Shown here: piece after piece, positions 44,766 through 53,893 of the stretch
How the letters are laid out: each line of letters begins with the position of its first letter
Numbering within the stretch: the stretch's first letter is position 1
Assembly (NCBI RefSeq): GCF_013402795.1
Contig: NZ_CP058595.1
Location: 1,771,501 to 1,835,500, forward strand
Reading direction: 5' to 3'
DNA length: 64,000 bases
From: Costertonia aggregata
GTDB taxonomy: Bacteria; Bacteroidota; Bacteroidia; Flavobacteriales; Flavobacteriaceae
The notes under the pieces: model-generated
The model's input: only the letters and a program-made list of their open reading frames with translations
Database searches by the model: none
Told to the model about the DNA's origin: nothing
Position numbers and translations under genes: made by a program

Positions 44766-45095
44766 ATGATTCAAGTATCGGAAACGGCCAAACAAAAAGT
44801 CATCAACCTAATGACAGAAGAAGGTTTTGATGCTACCAAGGATTATGTACGCGTAGGGGTTAAAAGCGGAGGTTGCAGCGGACTGTCCTATGAGTTGAAT
44901 TTTGACAACAAAACCCAGGAATCCGATAAAGTTTTTGAGGATAACGATGTTAGGATAATTGTTGACAAAAAAAGCTTTTTATATCTCGTAGGCACCGTTT
45001 TGGAGTATTCGGGCGGTCTTAACGGAAAGGGTTTTGTGTTCAACAACCCTAACGCACAGCGTACCTGCGGTTGTGGGGAAAGTTTTTCGCTGTAA
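44766..45095 (+). CDS. sufA: A-type Fe-S carrier protein
   Basis: A-type carriers receive Fe-S clusters and pass them to target proteins. The 109-residue protein has the three conserved cysteines in KSGGCSGLSY (Cys37) and TCGCGESF (Cys101, Cys103). It is the first gene of the suf cluster and is followed 89 bases later by sufB. The promoter immediately upstream is good. The name follows its place in the suf cluster; IscA-like carriers look the same by sequence. Confidence 0.93.
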   Translation: MIQVSETAKQKVINLMTEEGFDATKDYVRVGVKSGGCSGLSYELNFDNKTQESDKVFEDNDVRIIVDKKSFLYLVGTVLEYSGGLNGKGFVFNNPNAQRTCGCGESFSL

Positions 45096-45184
45096 AATGA
45101 AGCAATGTAAAATGTACCGGCCTGTTTTATCGGTACTTCAAGAACAACCACATTGCCGCTTAAATAATTTATAAATTACGAAGT

Positions 45185-46630
45185 ATGGCATATACAGAAG
45201 AGGAATTAAAGAAAGAACTGGAGACCAAGGAGTATGAGTATGGTTTCTACACGAATATTGAGTCGGACACTTTTCCAAAGGGATTGAACGAGGATATAGT
45301 CCGCGCTATTTCCAAAAAGAAGAACGAACCACAATGGATGACCGATTGGCGTATTGAGGCATATAGGGTTTGGGAGAAAATGAAAGAACCCGAATGGGCC
45401 AATGTGCGATACGAAAAACCAGATTTTCAGGCAATAAGCTACTATTCGGCACCCAAAAAGGCAGACCCGAACAAAACTTTGGATGATGTTGATCCAGAAT
45501 TGTTGGAAATGTACAGAAAGCTCGGTATATCCGTTGATGAACAAAAGAAATTACAGAACGTTGCAGTTGATATTGTTGTAGATTCCGTTTCGGTGGCTAC
45601 GACTTTTCAAAAAACATTGGAAGAAAAGGGAATTCTCTTTATGCCCATTTCCGAGGCCATACAAAAACATCCGGATCTTGTAAAAAAATACATAGGCTCC
45701 GTAGTGCCCACTACCGATAACTTTTATGCCGCGCTCAACTCCGCGGTCTTTACCGACGGTTCTTTTTGTTACATTCCCAAAGGGGTAAAATGCCCTATGG
45801 AATTATCAACATATTTTAGAATCAATGAAGGTGGTACGGGCCAGTTTGAACGTACTTTGGTCATCGCCGATGAAAGCAGTTATGTTAGCTACCTCGAAGG
45901 CTGTACGGCACCATCCCGGGACGAGAACCAATTGCATGCTGCCGTAGTTGAGCTTATCGCCTTGGATGACGCCGAAATAAAATACTCAACGGTACAAAAC
46001 TGGTTTCCCGGTAATAAAGAAGGTAAAGGCGGTGTCTACAACTTTGTGACAAAACGTGGCATATGTGAAAATAATGCCAAAATTTCATGGACACAGGTAG
46101 AGACCGGTTCGGCGGTCACTTGGAAATATCCTTCCTGTATCTTGAAGGGCGATAATTCGGTAGGAGAGTTTTATTCCATCGCCGTAACGAATAATTTCCA
46201 ACAGGCGGACACCGGTACGAAAATGGTGCATTTGGGGAAAAACACAAAGAGCACCATTATTTCAAAAGGCATTTCTGCCGGAAAATCGCAAAATAGTTAT
46301 CGTGGACTGGTTCAAGTAAATAGCAGGGCCGAGAATGCCCGTAATTTTTCACAATGCGATTCGCTGTTGATGGGCAACGAGTGTGGTGCGCATACCTTCC
46401 CGTACATTGAGGCAAAAAACAAAACGGCCATGATAGAGCACGAGGCCACAACCAGTAAAATAGGCGAAGACCAAATATTTTATTGCAACCAACGCGGTAT
46501 AGAGACCGAAAAGGCCATAGCCCTCATCGTAAACGGATTCAGTAAAGAAGTACTGAACAAGCTACCGATGGAATTTGCGGTCGAGGCCCAAAAATTATTG
46601 GAAATAAGCTTAGAAGGTTCTGTAGGATAG
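45185..46630 (+). CDS. sufB: Fe-S cluster scaffold subunit SufB
   Basis: SufB is part of the SufBC2D complex that builds Fe-S clusters from sulfur supplied by SufS/SufE. The 481-residue protein has the family's N-terminal helical part and the long right-handed beta-helix. Typical segments include [59 protein letters not shown] and the C-terminal [21 protein letters not shown] with [14 protein letters not shown]. Cysteine in EGCTAP is the conserved cluster residue. Spacing to sufC is 33 bases. Confidence 0.96.
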   Translation: MAYTEEELKKELETKEYEYGFYTNIESDTFPKGLNEDIVRAISKKKNEPQWMTDWRIEAYRVWEKMKEPEWANVRYEKPDFQAISYYSAPKKADPNKTLDDVDPELLEMYRKLGISVDEQKKLQNVAVDIVVDSVSVATTFQKTLEEKGILFMPISEAIQKHPDLVKKYIGSVVPTTDNFYAALNSAVFTDGSFCYIPKGVKCPMELSTYFRINEGGTGQFERTLVIADESSYVSYLEGCTAPSRDENQLHAAVVELIALDDAEIKYSTVQNWFPGNKEGKGGVYNFVTKRGICENNAKISWTQVETGSAVTWKYPSCILKGDNSVGEFYSIAVTNNFQQADTGTKMVHLGKNTKSTIISKGISAGKSQNSYRGLVQVNSRAENARNFSQCDSLLMGNECGAHTFPYIEAKNKTAMIEHEATTSKIGEDQIFYCNQRGIETEKAIALIVNGFSKEVLNKLPMEFAVEAQKLLEISLEGSVG

Positions 46631-46663
46631 ATATTTTATAAAAAAGAATAAATTAGAAAAGCA

Positions 46664-47416
46664 ATGCTAAAAATTAATAATCTCCACGCTCAGGTAGAGG
46701 ATAAAGAAATATTAAGGGGAATAAATCTAGAGGTCAAAGCAGGCGAGGTCCATGCGATTATGGGTCCCAACGGTTCCGGGAAAAGTACATTGGCCTCGGT
46801 CATCGCCGGTAAGGAAGAATTTGAGGTAACCCAAGGTTCTGTTGAACTTGATGGCGAGGATTTGGAGGATGTTGCCCCGGAAGAAAGGGCGCACAAAGGC
46901 GTGTTTATGTCTTTTCAGTACCCGGTAGAGATTCCAGGTGTTTCGGTCACCAATTTTATGAAGACCGCCATCAATGAGTCGAGAAAAGCCAAAGGTTTGG
47001 AAGATATGCCGGCCAATCAAATGTTGAAGCTTATTCGCGAAAAGTCAGAGCTGTTGGAAATTGATAGAAAATTTTTGTCCCGTTCTTTAAATGAAGGATT
47101 TTCCGGTGGAGAGAAAAAAAGAAACGAGATTTTTCAAATGGCCATGCTCGAACCCAAGGTCGCGATTTTGGACGAGACCGATTCCGGACTTGATATCGAT
47201 GCGCTTCGCATCGTTGCGAACGGAGTAAACAAGTTAAAGAACAAAGACAATGCGGTTATCGTTATAACCCACTATCAAAGGTTGTTGGACTATATCGTTC
47301 CGGATTTCGTACATGTATTGCACAATGGCAAAATCGTAAAGTCGGGCGGTAAGGAATTGGCTTTGGAACTAGAAGAAAAAGGCTATGATTGGATAAAGCA
47401 AGAAGCTACGGTATAG
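46664..47416 (+). CDS. sufC: SUF ATPase SufC
   Basis: SufC is the ABC-type ATPase that drives the SufBC2D complex; it is soluble, not a transporter subunit. The 250-residue protein has Walker A (GPNGSGKST), the Q-loop (MSFQYPVEIPG), signature (LNEGFSGGEKKRNE) and Walker B (VAILDETDSGLDIDAL). The stop codon at 47414-47416 is directly followed by the inverted array of the inserted four-helix-bundle cassette, which separates sufC from sufD by 513 bases. Confidence 0.96.
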   Translation: MLKINNLHAQVEDKEILRGINLEVKAGEVHAIMGPNGSGKSTLASVIAGKEEFEVTQGSVELDGEDLEDVAPEERAHKGVFMSFQYPVEIPGVSVTNFMKTAINESRKAKGLEDMPANQMLKLIREKSELLEIDRKFLSRSLNEGFSGGEKKRNEIFQMAMLEPKVAILDETDSGLDIDALRIVANGVNKLKNKDNAVIVITHYQRLLDYIVPDFVHVLHNGKIVKSGGKELALELEEKGYDWIKQEATV

Positions 47417-47921
47417 TTTCAAGTTTCTATGGTTTCATGCTATGGCTACAATAAAACGTTTTGAGGATTTAGAAATTTGGCAAGAGGCTAGAGGACTATC
47501 CAAAGAAATAATTAGCATTTCAGAAATCATAAATCTGAAAAGAGATTTTAAGCTCAAGGACCAGATCAAAAGCTCTTCGGGTTCTGTTATGGATAACATA
47601 GCTGAAGGTTTCGAAAGAGATGGAAATCTTGAGTTTAGACAGTTTTTGGCGATTGCTAAAGGATCAGCAGGAGAAACTAGATCACAATTGTATCGTGTAA
47701 TGGACAATAATTATATTGAAGAAGATAAGCTGCTAAAGTTAATCTCTGAGTATGAAATATTGAGCAGAAGAATCTCTAATTTCATGGCTTACTTAAGCAA
47801 ACAGGATTTTAAAGGCAATAAGTTTAAAGAATCACAAAGCATATAAGAATCACTAAATTTACCTTCTAATGGTTCGAGTTTTACGCATTGAAGCAAACTT
47901 GAAACAACAGAAACAAGAAAC
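47416..47921 (+). mobile_element. Second four-helix-bundle cassette, bounded by inverted GTTTC arrays
   Basis: On the plus strand units GTTTCAA, GTTTCTATG and GTTTCATG run from 47416 to 47439. On the minus strand units GTTTCTT, GTTTCTGTT, GTTTCAA and a degenerate GTTTGCTTC run from 47921 to 47890. The outer 22 bases agree at 18 positions in inverted register. Only the four-helix gene lies inside. The cassette begins at the last base of the sufC stop and ends 8 bases before the sufD ATG, the same placement as in the sdh operon. Confidence 0.5.
47442..47846 (+). CDS. Four-helix-bundle protein, S23/Avd family (second copy)
   Basis: The 134-residue protein shares the family pattern with the sdh copy: KRFEDLEIWQEARGL, QIKSSSGSVMDNIAEGFER, EFRQFLAIAKGSAGETRSQ, then two further helices and a polar tail (KFKESQSI). 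The two window copies are clearly homologous but well diverged, so they arose from separate insertions rather than a recent duplication. The start ATG is 2 bases after the left array. It is in the sense direction of the suf operon. Function is unknown; the family is linked to 23S rRNA intervening sequences. Confidence 0.85.
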   Translation: MATIKRFEDLEIWQEARGLSKEIISISEIINLKRDFKLKDQIKSSSGSVMDNIAEGFERDGNLEFRQFLAIAKGSAGETRSQLYRVMDNNYIEEDKLLKLISEYEILSRRISNFMAYLSKQDFKGNKFKESQSI

Positions 47922-47929
47922 TTTTGAGT

Positions 47930-49246
47930 ATGGATTTAAAAGACAAATTGATTTCTTCCTTTATGGCATTTGAGAACAATGTGGATGTAGACCACCCAGT
48001 TCACGATGTGCGTACAGAGGCCATGAAAAATTTTGAATTAAAGGGGTTCCCCACAAAAAAAGAGGAAGCTTGGAAATATACATCGCTAAATAAATTGCAA
48101 AAAATTGATTTTAGCATCTTTCCCAAAGAACAAAATGCACTGGAATATAAAGATGTAAAAAAATATTTCATACATGAGATAGATACATATAAAATCGTTT
48201 TTATTGACGGCATCTATAGTTCTTATCTTTCCGAGACCACACACGACGGGGTTGATATCTGTTTGATGAGTTCCGCGCTCACCAAACCCATGTACAAACA
48301 GATCATAGACGTATATTTTAACAAGGTGGCATCCAAAGATGAGTCGTTGACCACTTTGAATACAGCATTTAGCAGAGAGGGGGCCTATATCTATATCCCC
48401 AAGAACAAAATGCCTAAAAAACCTGTCGAAATCTTGAATTTTGCCACAGGAAACGAAGCATCATTGATGCTTCAACCAAGAAATTTGGTGATCGTTGAAG
48501 AAAATGCCGAGGTGCAGATTATAGAGCGTCACCAAAGCTTAACTTCCAACGAGGTGTTGACCAATGCGGTCACTGAAATCTTTGCGGCGGAAAATGCTAT
48601 CGTTGATTACTACAAGATTCAAAATGACACTTCTGCGGCATCACTGATCGATAATACCTATATCAATCAAAAAGATAAAAGCAATGTAAATGTTCACACC
48701 TTTTCTTTTGGAGGTAAATTGACTCGCAACAACTTGAATTTTTATCAAAATGGCGAGTATATGGATTCTACCATGAAGGGTGTAACCATTCTGGGCGAAA
48801 AGCAACACGTAGACCATCATACGTTGGTACACCATATTCAGCCTAATTGCGAAAGCCATCAAGATTATAAAGGAATCTATGGCGAAAACTCCACCGGTGT
48901 TTTTAACGGGAAGATCATAGTCGATAAGATTGCCCAAAAAACGAATGCCTTTCAACAAAACAATAATATTTTGGTGAGTGATAAGGCTACGATAAACACA
49001 AAACCGCAATTGGAGATTTTTGCCGATGATGTAAAATGCTCGCATGGCTGCACCATTGGTCAATTGGACGAAGATGCACTTTTTTACCTTCAGACGAGAG
49101 GTATTCCGAAAAAAGAGGCAAGGGCACTCTTGATGTATGCCTTTGCCAACAATGTTTTGGAAAGCGTACGTATTCCCGAGCTCAAATCAAGAATCAATAA
49201 GCTGATAGCCAAAAAATTAGGTGTTAATTTAGGGTTTGATTTGTAA
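47930..49246 (+). CDS. sufD: Fe-S cluster assembly subunit SufD
   Basis: SufD is the paralogue of SufB in the SufBC2D complex and is needed for iron entry. From the ATG at 47930 the protein has 438 residues; a TTG at 47924 is the only other start and lies 3 bases after the cassette end. Typical segments are FPTKKEEAWKYTSLNKLQK, FSFGGKLTRNNLNF, DHHTLVHHIQPNCESHQDYK and the conserved His/Cys region CSHGCTIGQLDEDALFYLQTRGIPKKEA (quoted by its start CSHGCTIGQLDED). It is the fourth suf gene. A beta-barrel protein gene lies between it and sufS. Confidence 0.95.
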   Translation: MDLKDKLISSFMAFENNVDVDHPVHDVRTEAMKNFELKGFPTKKEEAWKYTSLNKLQKIDFSIFPKEQNALEYKDVKKYFIHEIDTYKIVFIDGIYSSYLSETTHDGVDICLMSSALTKPMYKQIIDVYFNKVASKDESLTTLNTAFSREGAYIYIPKNKMPKKPVEILNFATGNEASLMLQPRNLVIVEENAEVQIIERHQSLTSNEVLTNAVTEIFAAENAIVDYYKIQNDTSAASLIDNTYINQKDKSNVNVHTFSFGGKLTRNNLNFYQNGEYMDSTMKGVTILGEKQHVDHHTLVHHIQPNCESHQDYKGIYGENSTGVFNGKIIVDKIAQKTNAFQQNNNILVSDKATINTKPQLEIFADDVKCSHGCTIGQLDEDALFYLQTRGIPKKEARALLMYAFANNVLESVRIPELKSRINKLIAKKLGVNLGFDL

Positions 49247-49309
49247 ATCATAGACTGTCACTTCTGCCAAAGTGGAAAAATTTTAATAGATAAAGCTATC
49301 AAAATATAG

Positions 49310-49945
49310 ATGGGAAAAATCTTAAAGAAAGCCCTGTTGTTAACTTTAATTTGGGCTTTTGCAACTCAGTATTGCAATGCGCAGAATGAAAAATTTGGGA
49401 TTATGGGTGGGATAAATTACTCTAGGATTTCTGGTGAATCTCCACTGATAGATGTTGCAACAACTGGTAGAATAGCCTATAACATAGGAGTTTATTCAGA
49501 ATTTGCATTTTATAATGGTATTTCTTTTTCACCCAGAATAATATTTTCCTCTCAGGGCTATGTCCAAGAATTGTTTCAGTCCGAAAATGAAACTATGGAA
49601 ATTGTCAATAAATTCAATTTTGTAAACGTCCCAGCAATATTCAAATTTAGAATTTATGACGAATTAAATTTGCAGATTGGACCTCAAGTTGGACTCTGGT
49701 TGAATGGTAATGCTGAGGTTATAAAGTCAGATTCAGGGGAATTTCTTGGAGATAAAACCAAATTGACTGCTGATTCTAAATTTGACTTTGGCGGCAACTT
49801 AGGTATTTCATATAAATTAGCAGATAGATTCATAATGGAGGTGACCTATTTTCATGGGTTTTCAGATTTTGTCGGTTTTGATTTCCCGGTATCTAAAAGT
49901 AAAAACTCAGTATTTCAATTTAATATTGCATACTTAATTTTTTAA
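49310..49945 (+). CDS. Outer membrane beta-barrel (porin-like) protein
   Basis: The 211-residue protein has a signal peptide (cleavage near CNAQ-NE) and alternating strands such as GIMGGINYSRISG, GRIAYNIGVYSEFAFYNGISF, LNLQIGPQVGLWLNG and the terminal NSVFQFNIAYLIF, ending in an aromatic residue as outer membrane barrels do. This is the outer-membrane protein beta-barrel domain common in Bacteroidota. It sits between sufD (63 bases) and sufS (2 bases), so it is cotranscribed with Fe-S assembly genes although it should act in the outer membrane. No link to Fe-S assembly is known to me. Confidence 0.85.
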   Translation: MGKILKKALLLTLIWAFATQYCNAQNEKFGIMGGINYSRISGESPLIDVATTGRIAYNIGVYSEFAFYNGISFSPRIIFSSQGYVQELFQSENETMEIVNKFNFVNVPAIFKFRIYDELNLQIGPQVGLWLNGNAEVIKSDSGEFLGDKTKLTADSKFDFGGNLGISYKLADRFIMEVTYFHGFSDFVGFDFPVSKSKNSVFQFNIAYLIF

Positions 49946-49947
49946 AA

Positions 49948-51177
49948 TTGAAAGGAAGCATAATCTCTCATATAGATTCTATCCGTAAAGATTTCCCTAT
50001 TCTGAAACGGGAAGTCAACGGCAAACCCTTGGTATACCTAGACAATGCTGCAACGTCACAAACACCACAGCAGGTCATTGATGTGATTGTAGATTATTAC
50101 CAAAACTATAATGCCAACATTCATCGTGGTGTGCATGCACTTTCCCAAGAGGCAACGGATAAATACGAGCAGGCTAGAATAAAGATTCAACAGCACTTTA
50201 ATGCGAAAAAAACGCATGAGATAATCTTCACTTCGGGTACTACCCACAGCATTAATATTGTAGCCAACGGCTTTACATCACTTATCAAAAAAGGGGATGA
50301 AATCTTGGTCTCGGCGATGGAACATCATTCCAATATCGTACCATGGCAAATGTTGTGTGAGCGAACAGGGGCTATCCTTAAGGTAATTCCCATGAGCCAA
50401 GAAGGGGAATTGTTGATGAATGTTTATGACGATTTGCTTTGCGACAAGACCAAACTGGTTTTCTGTAACCATATTTCTAACGCATTGGGTACAATAAATC
50501 CTATTGAGGATATCATAGAAAAAGCCCATGCCGTTGGAGCGGCAGTTTTGATTGACGGGGCACAGGCGGCACCCCATATAGTAGCCGATGTCCAAAAATT
50601 GGATGTTGATTTTTATACGGTTTCGGCCCATAAAATATGTGGCCCCACGGGTATAGGAATGTTATACGGCAAAGAGGAATGGTTGGGTAAATTGCCACCA
50701 TACCAAGGCGGTGGCGAAATGATTGCCGAAGTCACTTTTGAAAAGACCACATATGCAGATTTACCCCACAAGTTTGAAGCGGGAACACCCAATATTTGTG
50801 GTGGTATCGCCTTTGGGGCAGCTTTGGATTATATGAACGAAATCGGTTTTGATGCCATTGCTGCATATGAGCATGAACTTTTGGAATATGCGACCCAAAA
50901 ATTGTTGGAGGTTGACGGACTTAAAATCTACGGTACGGCCAAGAACAAAACTTCGGTCATTTCATTTAATATCAACGGTATTCACCCTTACGATATCGGA
51001 ACGATACTTGATAAATTAGGTATAGCCGTACGCACCGGTCACCACTGCGCACAACCCATTATGGATTTTTATAAAATCCCCGGAACGGTACGTGCCAGTT
51101 TTTCTTTTTACAATACTATGGAAGAGGTTGATGTGCTGGTAGAGGCCATAAAGCGAGCAAAGAATATGTTGCAGTAA
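49948..51177 (+). CDS. sufS: Cysteine desulfurase SufS
   Basis: SufS is the PLP enzyme that takes sulfur from cysteine and gives it to SufE. The 409-residue protein has the N-terminal DFPILKREVNGKPLVYLDNAATSQ (quoted from its start DFPILKREV), the PLP lysine Lys229 in VSAHKICGPTG and the catalytic Cys367 in RTGHHCAQPIM. The start codon is TTG at 49948, two bases after the barrel gene stop; no upstream ATG is available and the N-terminus is of normal length. Translation is therefore probably coupled to the barrel gene. Confidence 0.95.
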   Translation: MKGSIISHIDSIRKDFPILKREVNGKPLVYLDNAATSQTPQQVIDVIVDYYQNYNANIHRGVHALSQEATDKYEQARIKIQQHFNAKKTHEIIFTSGTTHSINIVANGFTSLIKKGDEILVSAMEHHSNIVPWQMLCERTGAILKVIPMSQEGELLMNVYDDLLCDKTKLVFCNHISNALGTINPIEDIIEKAHAVGAAVLIDGAQAAPHIVADVQKLDVDFYTVSAHKICGPTGIGMLYGKEEWLGKLPPYQGGGEMIAEVTFEKTTYADLPHKFEAGTPNICGGIAFGAALDYMNEIGFDAIAAYEHELLEYATQKLLEVDGLKIYGTAKNKTSVISFNINGIHPYDIGTILDKLGIAVRTGHHCAQPIMDFYKIPGTVRASFSFYNTMEEVDVLVEAIKRAKNMLQ

Positions 51178-51285
51178 GCTACGTAGTTATCCTTTTCTTA
51201 AACTATTGAAATACACCGATTCTTGTTGTATTTTTACACCTCAATAGATTTGTTTCGCATTTTGAAGTATTATGGTTTTCGTAGG

Positions 51286-51399
51286 TCAGTTCGAGTTATT
51301 TTGATGAACCAAAAATTAAATCGAGAACAGCTTTTGTTTTAAATTTTTGTTCTAGATACTAATTGCATTTCATCTCAATTTATAATTCGCTCTAATTGA
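51286..51399. repeat. Decayed long palindromic repeat upstream of sufE
   Basis: TCAGTTCGAG at 51286-51295 is matched by CTCTAATTGA at 51390-51399, and the inner ATCGAGAACA by TGTTCTAGAT, giving an imperfect palindrome of about 114 bases. From memory, intact forms with TCAGTTCGAG ends and a GAGAACA core are dispersed repeats in many flavobacteria. This copy has diverged and is probably inactive. It fills most of the 285 bases between sufS and sufE. Confidence 0.5.
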
Positions 51400-51462
51400 T
51401 AAGTTTGATTAAAATGCACAATAGGTTGAACAAATTGTATTTGAAAAATTAAAAAAGGGCTT

Positions 51463-51885
51463 ATGCATATTAAGGAAATACAGAATGAAATTGTAGACGA
51501 GTTTTCTATGTTCGAGGATTGGATGCAACGCTATGAATATATGATAGAACTTGGCAAGTCACTTCCTATAATCGATGAAGCTTATAAAACGGATGATAAC
51601 ATAATAAAGGGCTGCCAAAGTAAAGTTTGGGTTCATGCAGAGCTGAACGACGATAAATTGCAGTTTACGGCAGATAGCGATGCCATTATCACCAAAGGCA
51701 TCATTGCGATTTTGATCAGGGCTTTCAGCAACCAAAAACCCCAAGATATCATTGATGCCGATACAGGTTTTATAGATGAAATTGGGCTTAAGGAGCATTT
51801 GTCCCCTACACGGGCAAACGGTTTGGTAAGCATGGTCAAGCAATTAAAACTATACGCTGTAGCATACCAAACACAGCTGAAATAA
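51463..51885 (+). CDS. sufE: Sulfur acceptor SufE
   Basis: SufE takes persulfide sulfur from SufS and hands it to SufB. The 140-residue protein has EFSMFEDWMQRYEYMIELGK and the sulfur-carrying Cys51 in IIKGCQSKVWV, with the C-terminal NGLVSMVKQLKLYA. Length is normal. It is separated from sufS by 285 bases holding a decayed repeat, so it may have its own promoter. It is followed by the DUF59, DUF2480 and DUF3078 genes, the order common in flavobacteria. Confidence 0.95.
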   Translation: MHIKEIQNEIVDEFSMFEDWMQRYEYMIELGKSLPIIDEAYKTDDNIIKGCQSKVWVHAELNDDKLQFTADSDAIITKGIIAILIRAFSNQKPQDIIDADTGFIDEIGLKEHLSPTRANGLVSMVKQLKLYAVAYQTQLK

Positions 51886-51973
51886 AAATAATTAAGTTCA
51901 TTGGCCATTTGACCAAGGCTACAGGTTTTATTTAGCTTTAATGCAAGAACTTATGAATGTATAAACTTTTGAG

Positions 51974-52306
51974 ATGAGTAAAGAAACCACAGAAATAGAC
52001 ACGGCGGAATTAGGGGAGAAAATAGTGAAGGTCCTAAAAACAATTTACGACCCAGAAATTCCCGTAGATATATATGAATTAGGATTAATTTACGATGTTT
52101 TCGTAAATGAGGATAATGATGTGAAAATTTTAATGACCCTAACATCGCCCAATTGTCCAGTTGCGGAATCGCTTCCTGTAGAAGTTGAAGAAAAGGTCAA
52201 ATCGCTCAACGCCGTAAAAGATGCTGAGGTCGAGATCACTTTTGATCCGCCTTGGACGCAAGACGCTATGAGCGAAGAGGCGAAACTGGAGCTTGGAATG
52301 CTGTAA
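51974..52306 (+). CDS. SUF-associated MIP18/DUF59 protein
   Basis: The 110-residue protein belongs to the DUF59/MIP18 family, members of which help insert or deliver Fe-S clusters. Typical segments are YDPEIPVDIYELGLIYDV and LTSPNCPVAESLP with conserved Cys61, and a C-terminal ITFDPPWTQDAMSEEAKLELGM (quoted from its start ITFDPPWTQD). The position directly after sufE is usual for this phylum, so it acts in the same pathway. It is 88 bases after sufE. Confidence 0.93.
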   Translation: MSKETTEIDTAELGEKIVKVLKTIYDPEIPVDIYELGLIYDVFVNEDNDVKILMTLTSPNCPVAESLPVEVEEKVKSLNAVKDAEVEITFDPPWTQDAMSEEAKLELGML

Positions 52307-52357
52307 CCAAGCTTCATTTTTAATTTTCATTTAACGTAACTTATTTTATTGCAAAAT

Positions 52358-52870
52358 ATGCCAGAGGAAATAGTAAATAGGGTGGCCCAAAGCAAACTAA
52401 TCACGATTGACCTTGAGGATTACTATCCTCAAGGCCCAAGAGTAGTATTGGATATCAAAGACTGGCTGCACGAAGGTTTTATCTTAAGGGAAAAAGAGTT
52501 CAGGGCACATATTGAAGAACATGAATGGGAGCAATATAAAGGCACCTATGTTGCCTTGACCTGTTCAACCGATGCCATAGTCCCCGGTTGGGCCTTTATG
52601 TTGGTTAACACAAAACTTCAGCCCTACGCCAAAAAGGTAGTTCAGGGTACTTTGGAAAATTTGGAAACCTCACTGTACCAATCCATCATAGGGAATTTGG
52701 ATATTTCCGGGTTTAAGGATAAGCCTGTCATCATTAAAGGTTGCAGTAATAAGCCCGTTCCCGCAAATGCATATTTGTTCTTGACCCATAAATTACAATC
52801 TGTTGTAAAATCCATCATGTATGGTGAAGCCTGTTCGTCGGTGCCGCTCTTCAAACGAAAAAATTTGTAA
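52358..52870 (+). CDS. DUF2480 family protein
   Basis: From the ATG at 52358 the protein has 170 residues; a TTG nine bases upstream is less likely. DUF2480 is a family of unknown function found almost only in Bacteroidota. Typical segments are LITIDLEDYYPQGPRVVLDI, FRAHIEEHEWEQYKGTYVAL, STDAIVPGWAFMLV and the C-terminal KGCSNKPVPANAYLFLT. Conserved cysteines (KGCSNKPVP, EACSSVPLF) make a link to Fe-S work conceivable. It belongs to the conserved sufE-DUF59-DUF2480-DUF3078 run. Confidence 0.9.
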   Translation: MPEEIVNRVAQSKLITIDLEDYYPQGPRVVLDIKDWLHEGFILREKEFRAHIEEHEWEQYKGTYVALTCSTDAIVPGWAFMLVNTKLQPYAKKVVQGTLENLETSLYQSIIGNLDISGFKDKPVIIKGCSNKPVPANAYLFLTHKLQSVVKSIMYGEACSSVPLFKRKNL

Positions 52871-52941
52871 AAAAAGTAAGTCAAAAAAGTGACTATTCTT
52901 ACTTTTACATTCCATAACATTAAATATAAACACTAAACATT

Positions 52942-53868
52942 ATGAAAAAGTTAGTATTTGTTTGGGCCGCTTTGTTGGCCTTTACAACCATTCACGCACA
53001 AACAGAAGAAGAATTAAAGGGAGAGATAGGCCCAAAAAAAGACTCTATTGCTGCTATTCAGGGGAGGGTAGATGCCCTACAGGCCCAAATTGATGCCTTA
53101 CCCGGTTGGAAAAAAGGGGCTTTCGGCACCATTGGTGGTAGCTTGTCCAGTTTCAATAACTGGTACGCCCAAGGTGCACCAAACAACTCATCGGGTAATA
53201 TAGGCTTTACCATAAATGCTTTTGCGAATTTAAAGCAAGAGAAATTTTTCTGGAGAAACTCGGCAAACGTTAATTTGGCCTGGGTAAAATTGGACAATAA
53301 AGATATCGATACCGATAGTGAGGATTTTGAGGGCACTACCGATGTTTTTCAGCTTACATCGCTTTACGGGCGTAAGTTGAGCGAGAAGTTCGCCATATCC
53401 GCATTGGCAGAATATAGGACAACCATCTTAAACAATTTCAATGACCCAGGTTATTTGGATTTTGGGGTCGGTGCTACTTGGACACCTATTGAAGATCTGG
53501 TCGTGGTCATACATCCATTGAACTATAACTTCGTATTCAGTAATGAGGATACCATTTTTGAGTCTTCGTTGGGGGCTAAAATTGTGGCCGACTACACTCG
53601 AAAATTGGGAGCGGTAAACTTTAAGTCCAATTTATCTATGTTTCAAAGCTATGAAAGTGGAGATCTTTCTAACTGGACGTGGACCAACTCTTTTGGCTAT
53701 ACATTATGGAAAGCGATCGGGGTAGGTTTTGACTTTGGTTTGCGTAACAATAAACAAGAGGCCTTAAACTACTCCATCAATACTTTAGGAAACACTGGTG
53801 ATACTTTTGATACGGTAGACAATGAACTTCAAACCTATTGGTTAATAGGTTTAAATTATGCTTTCTAA
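52942..53868 (+). CDS. DUF3078 outer-membrane protein
   Basis: The 308-residue protein has a signal peptide (cleavage after THAQ), a short coiled coil (IAAIQGRVDALQAQIDAL), and the DUF3078 beta-barrel-like domain with GGSLSSFNNWYAQGAPNNSSG, then NVNLAWVKLDNKDIDTDSED and a C-terminal YWLIGLNYAF ending in an aromatic residue. DUF3078 proteins are widespread in Bacteroidota and their function is unknown. It ends the suf-linked run, with a strong terminator at 53898. Confidence 0.9.
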   Translation: MKKLVFVWAALLAFTTIHAQTEEELKGEIGPKKDSIAAIQGRVDALQAQIDALPGWKKGAFGTIGGSLSSFNNWYAQGAPNNSSGNIGFTINAFANLKQEKFFWRNSANVNLAWVKLDNKDIDTDSEDFEGTTDVFQLTSLYGRKLSEKFAISALAEYRTTILNNFNDPGYLDFGVGATWTPIEDLVVVIHPLNYNFVFSNEDTIFESSLGAKIVADYTRKLGAVNFKSNLSMFQSYESGDLSNWTWTNSFGYTLWKAIGVGFDFGLRNNKQEALNYSINTLGNTGDTFDTVDNELQTYWLIGLNYAF

Positions 53869-53893
53869 ACGGATAGAAATTATTTGAAACAAA

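Noticed and set aside
47871-47890. GGTTCGAGT resembling a tRNA T-arm
   Set aside because: No acceptor stem, D-arm or anticodon arm fits around it; it is the 3' end of the second four-helix cassette.
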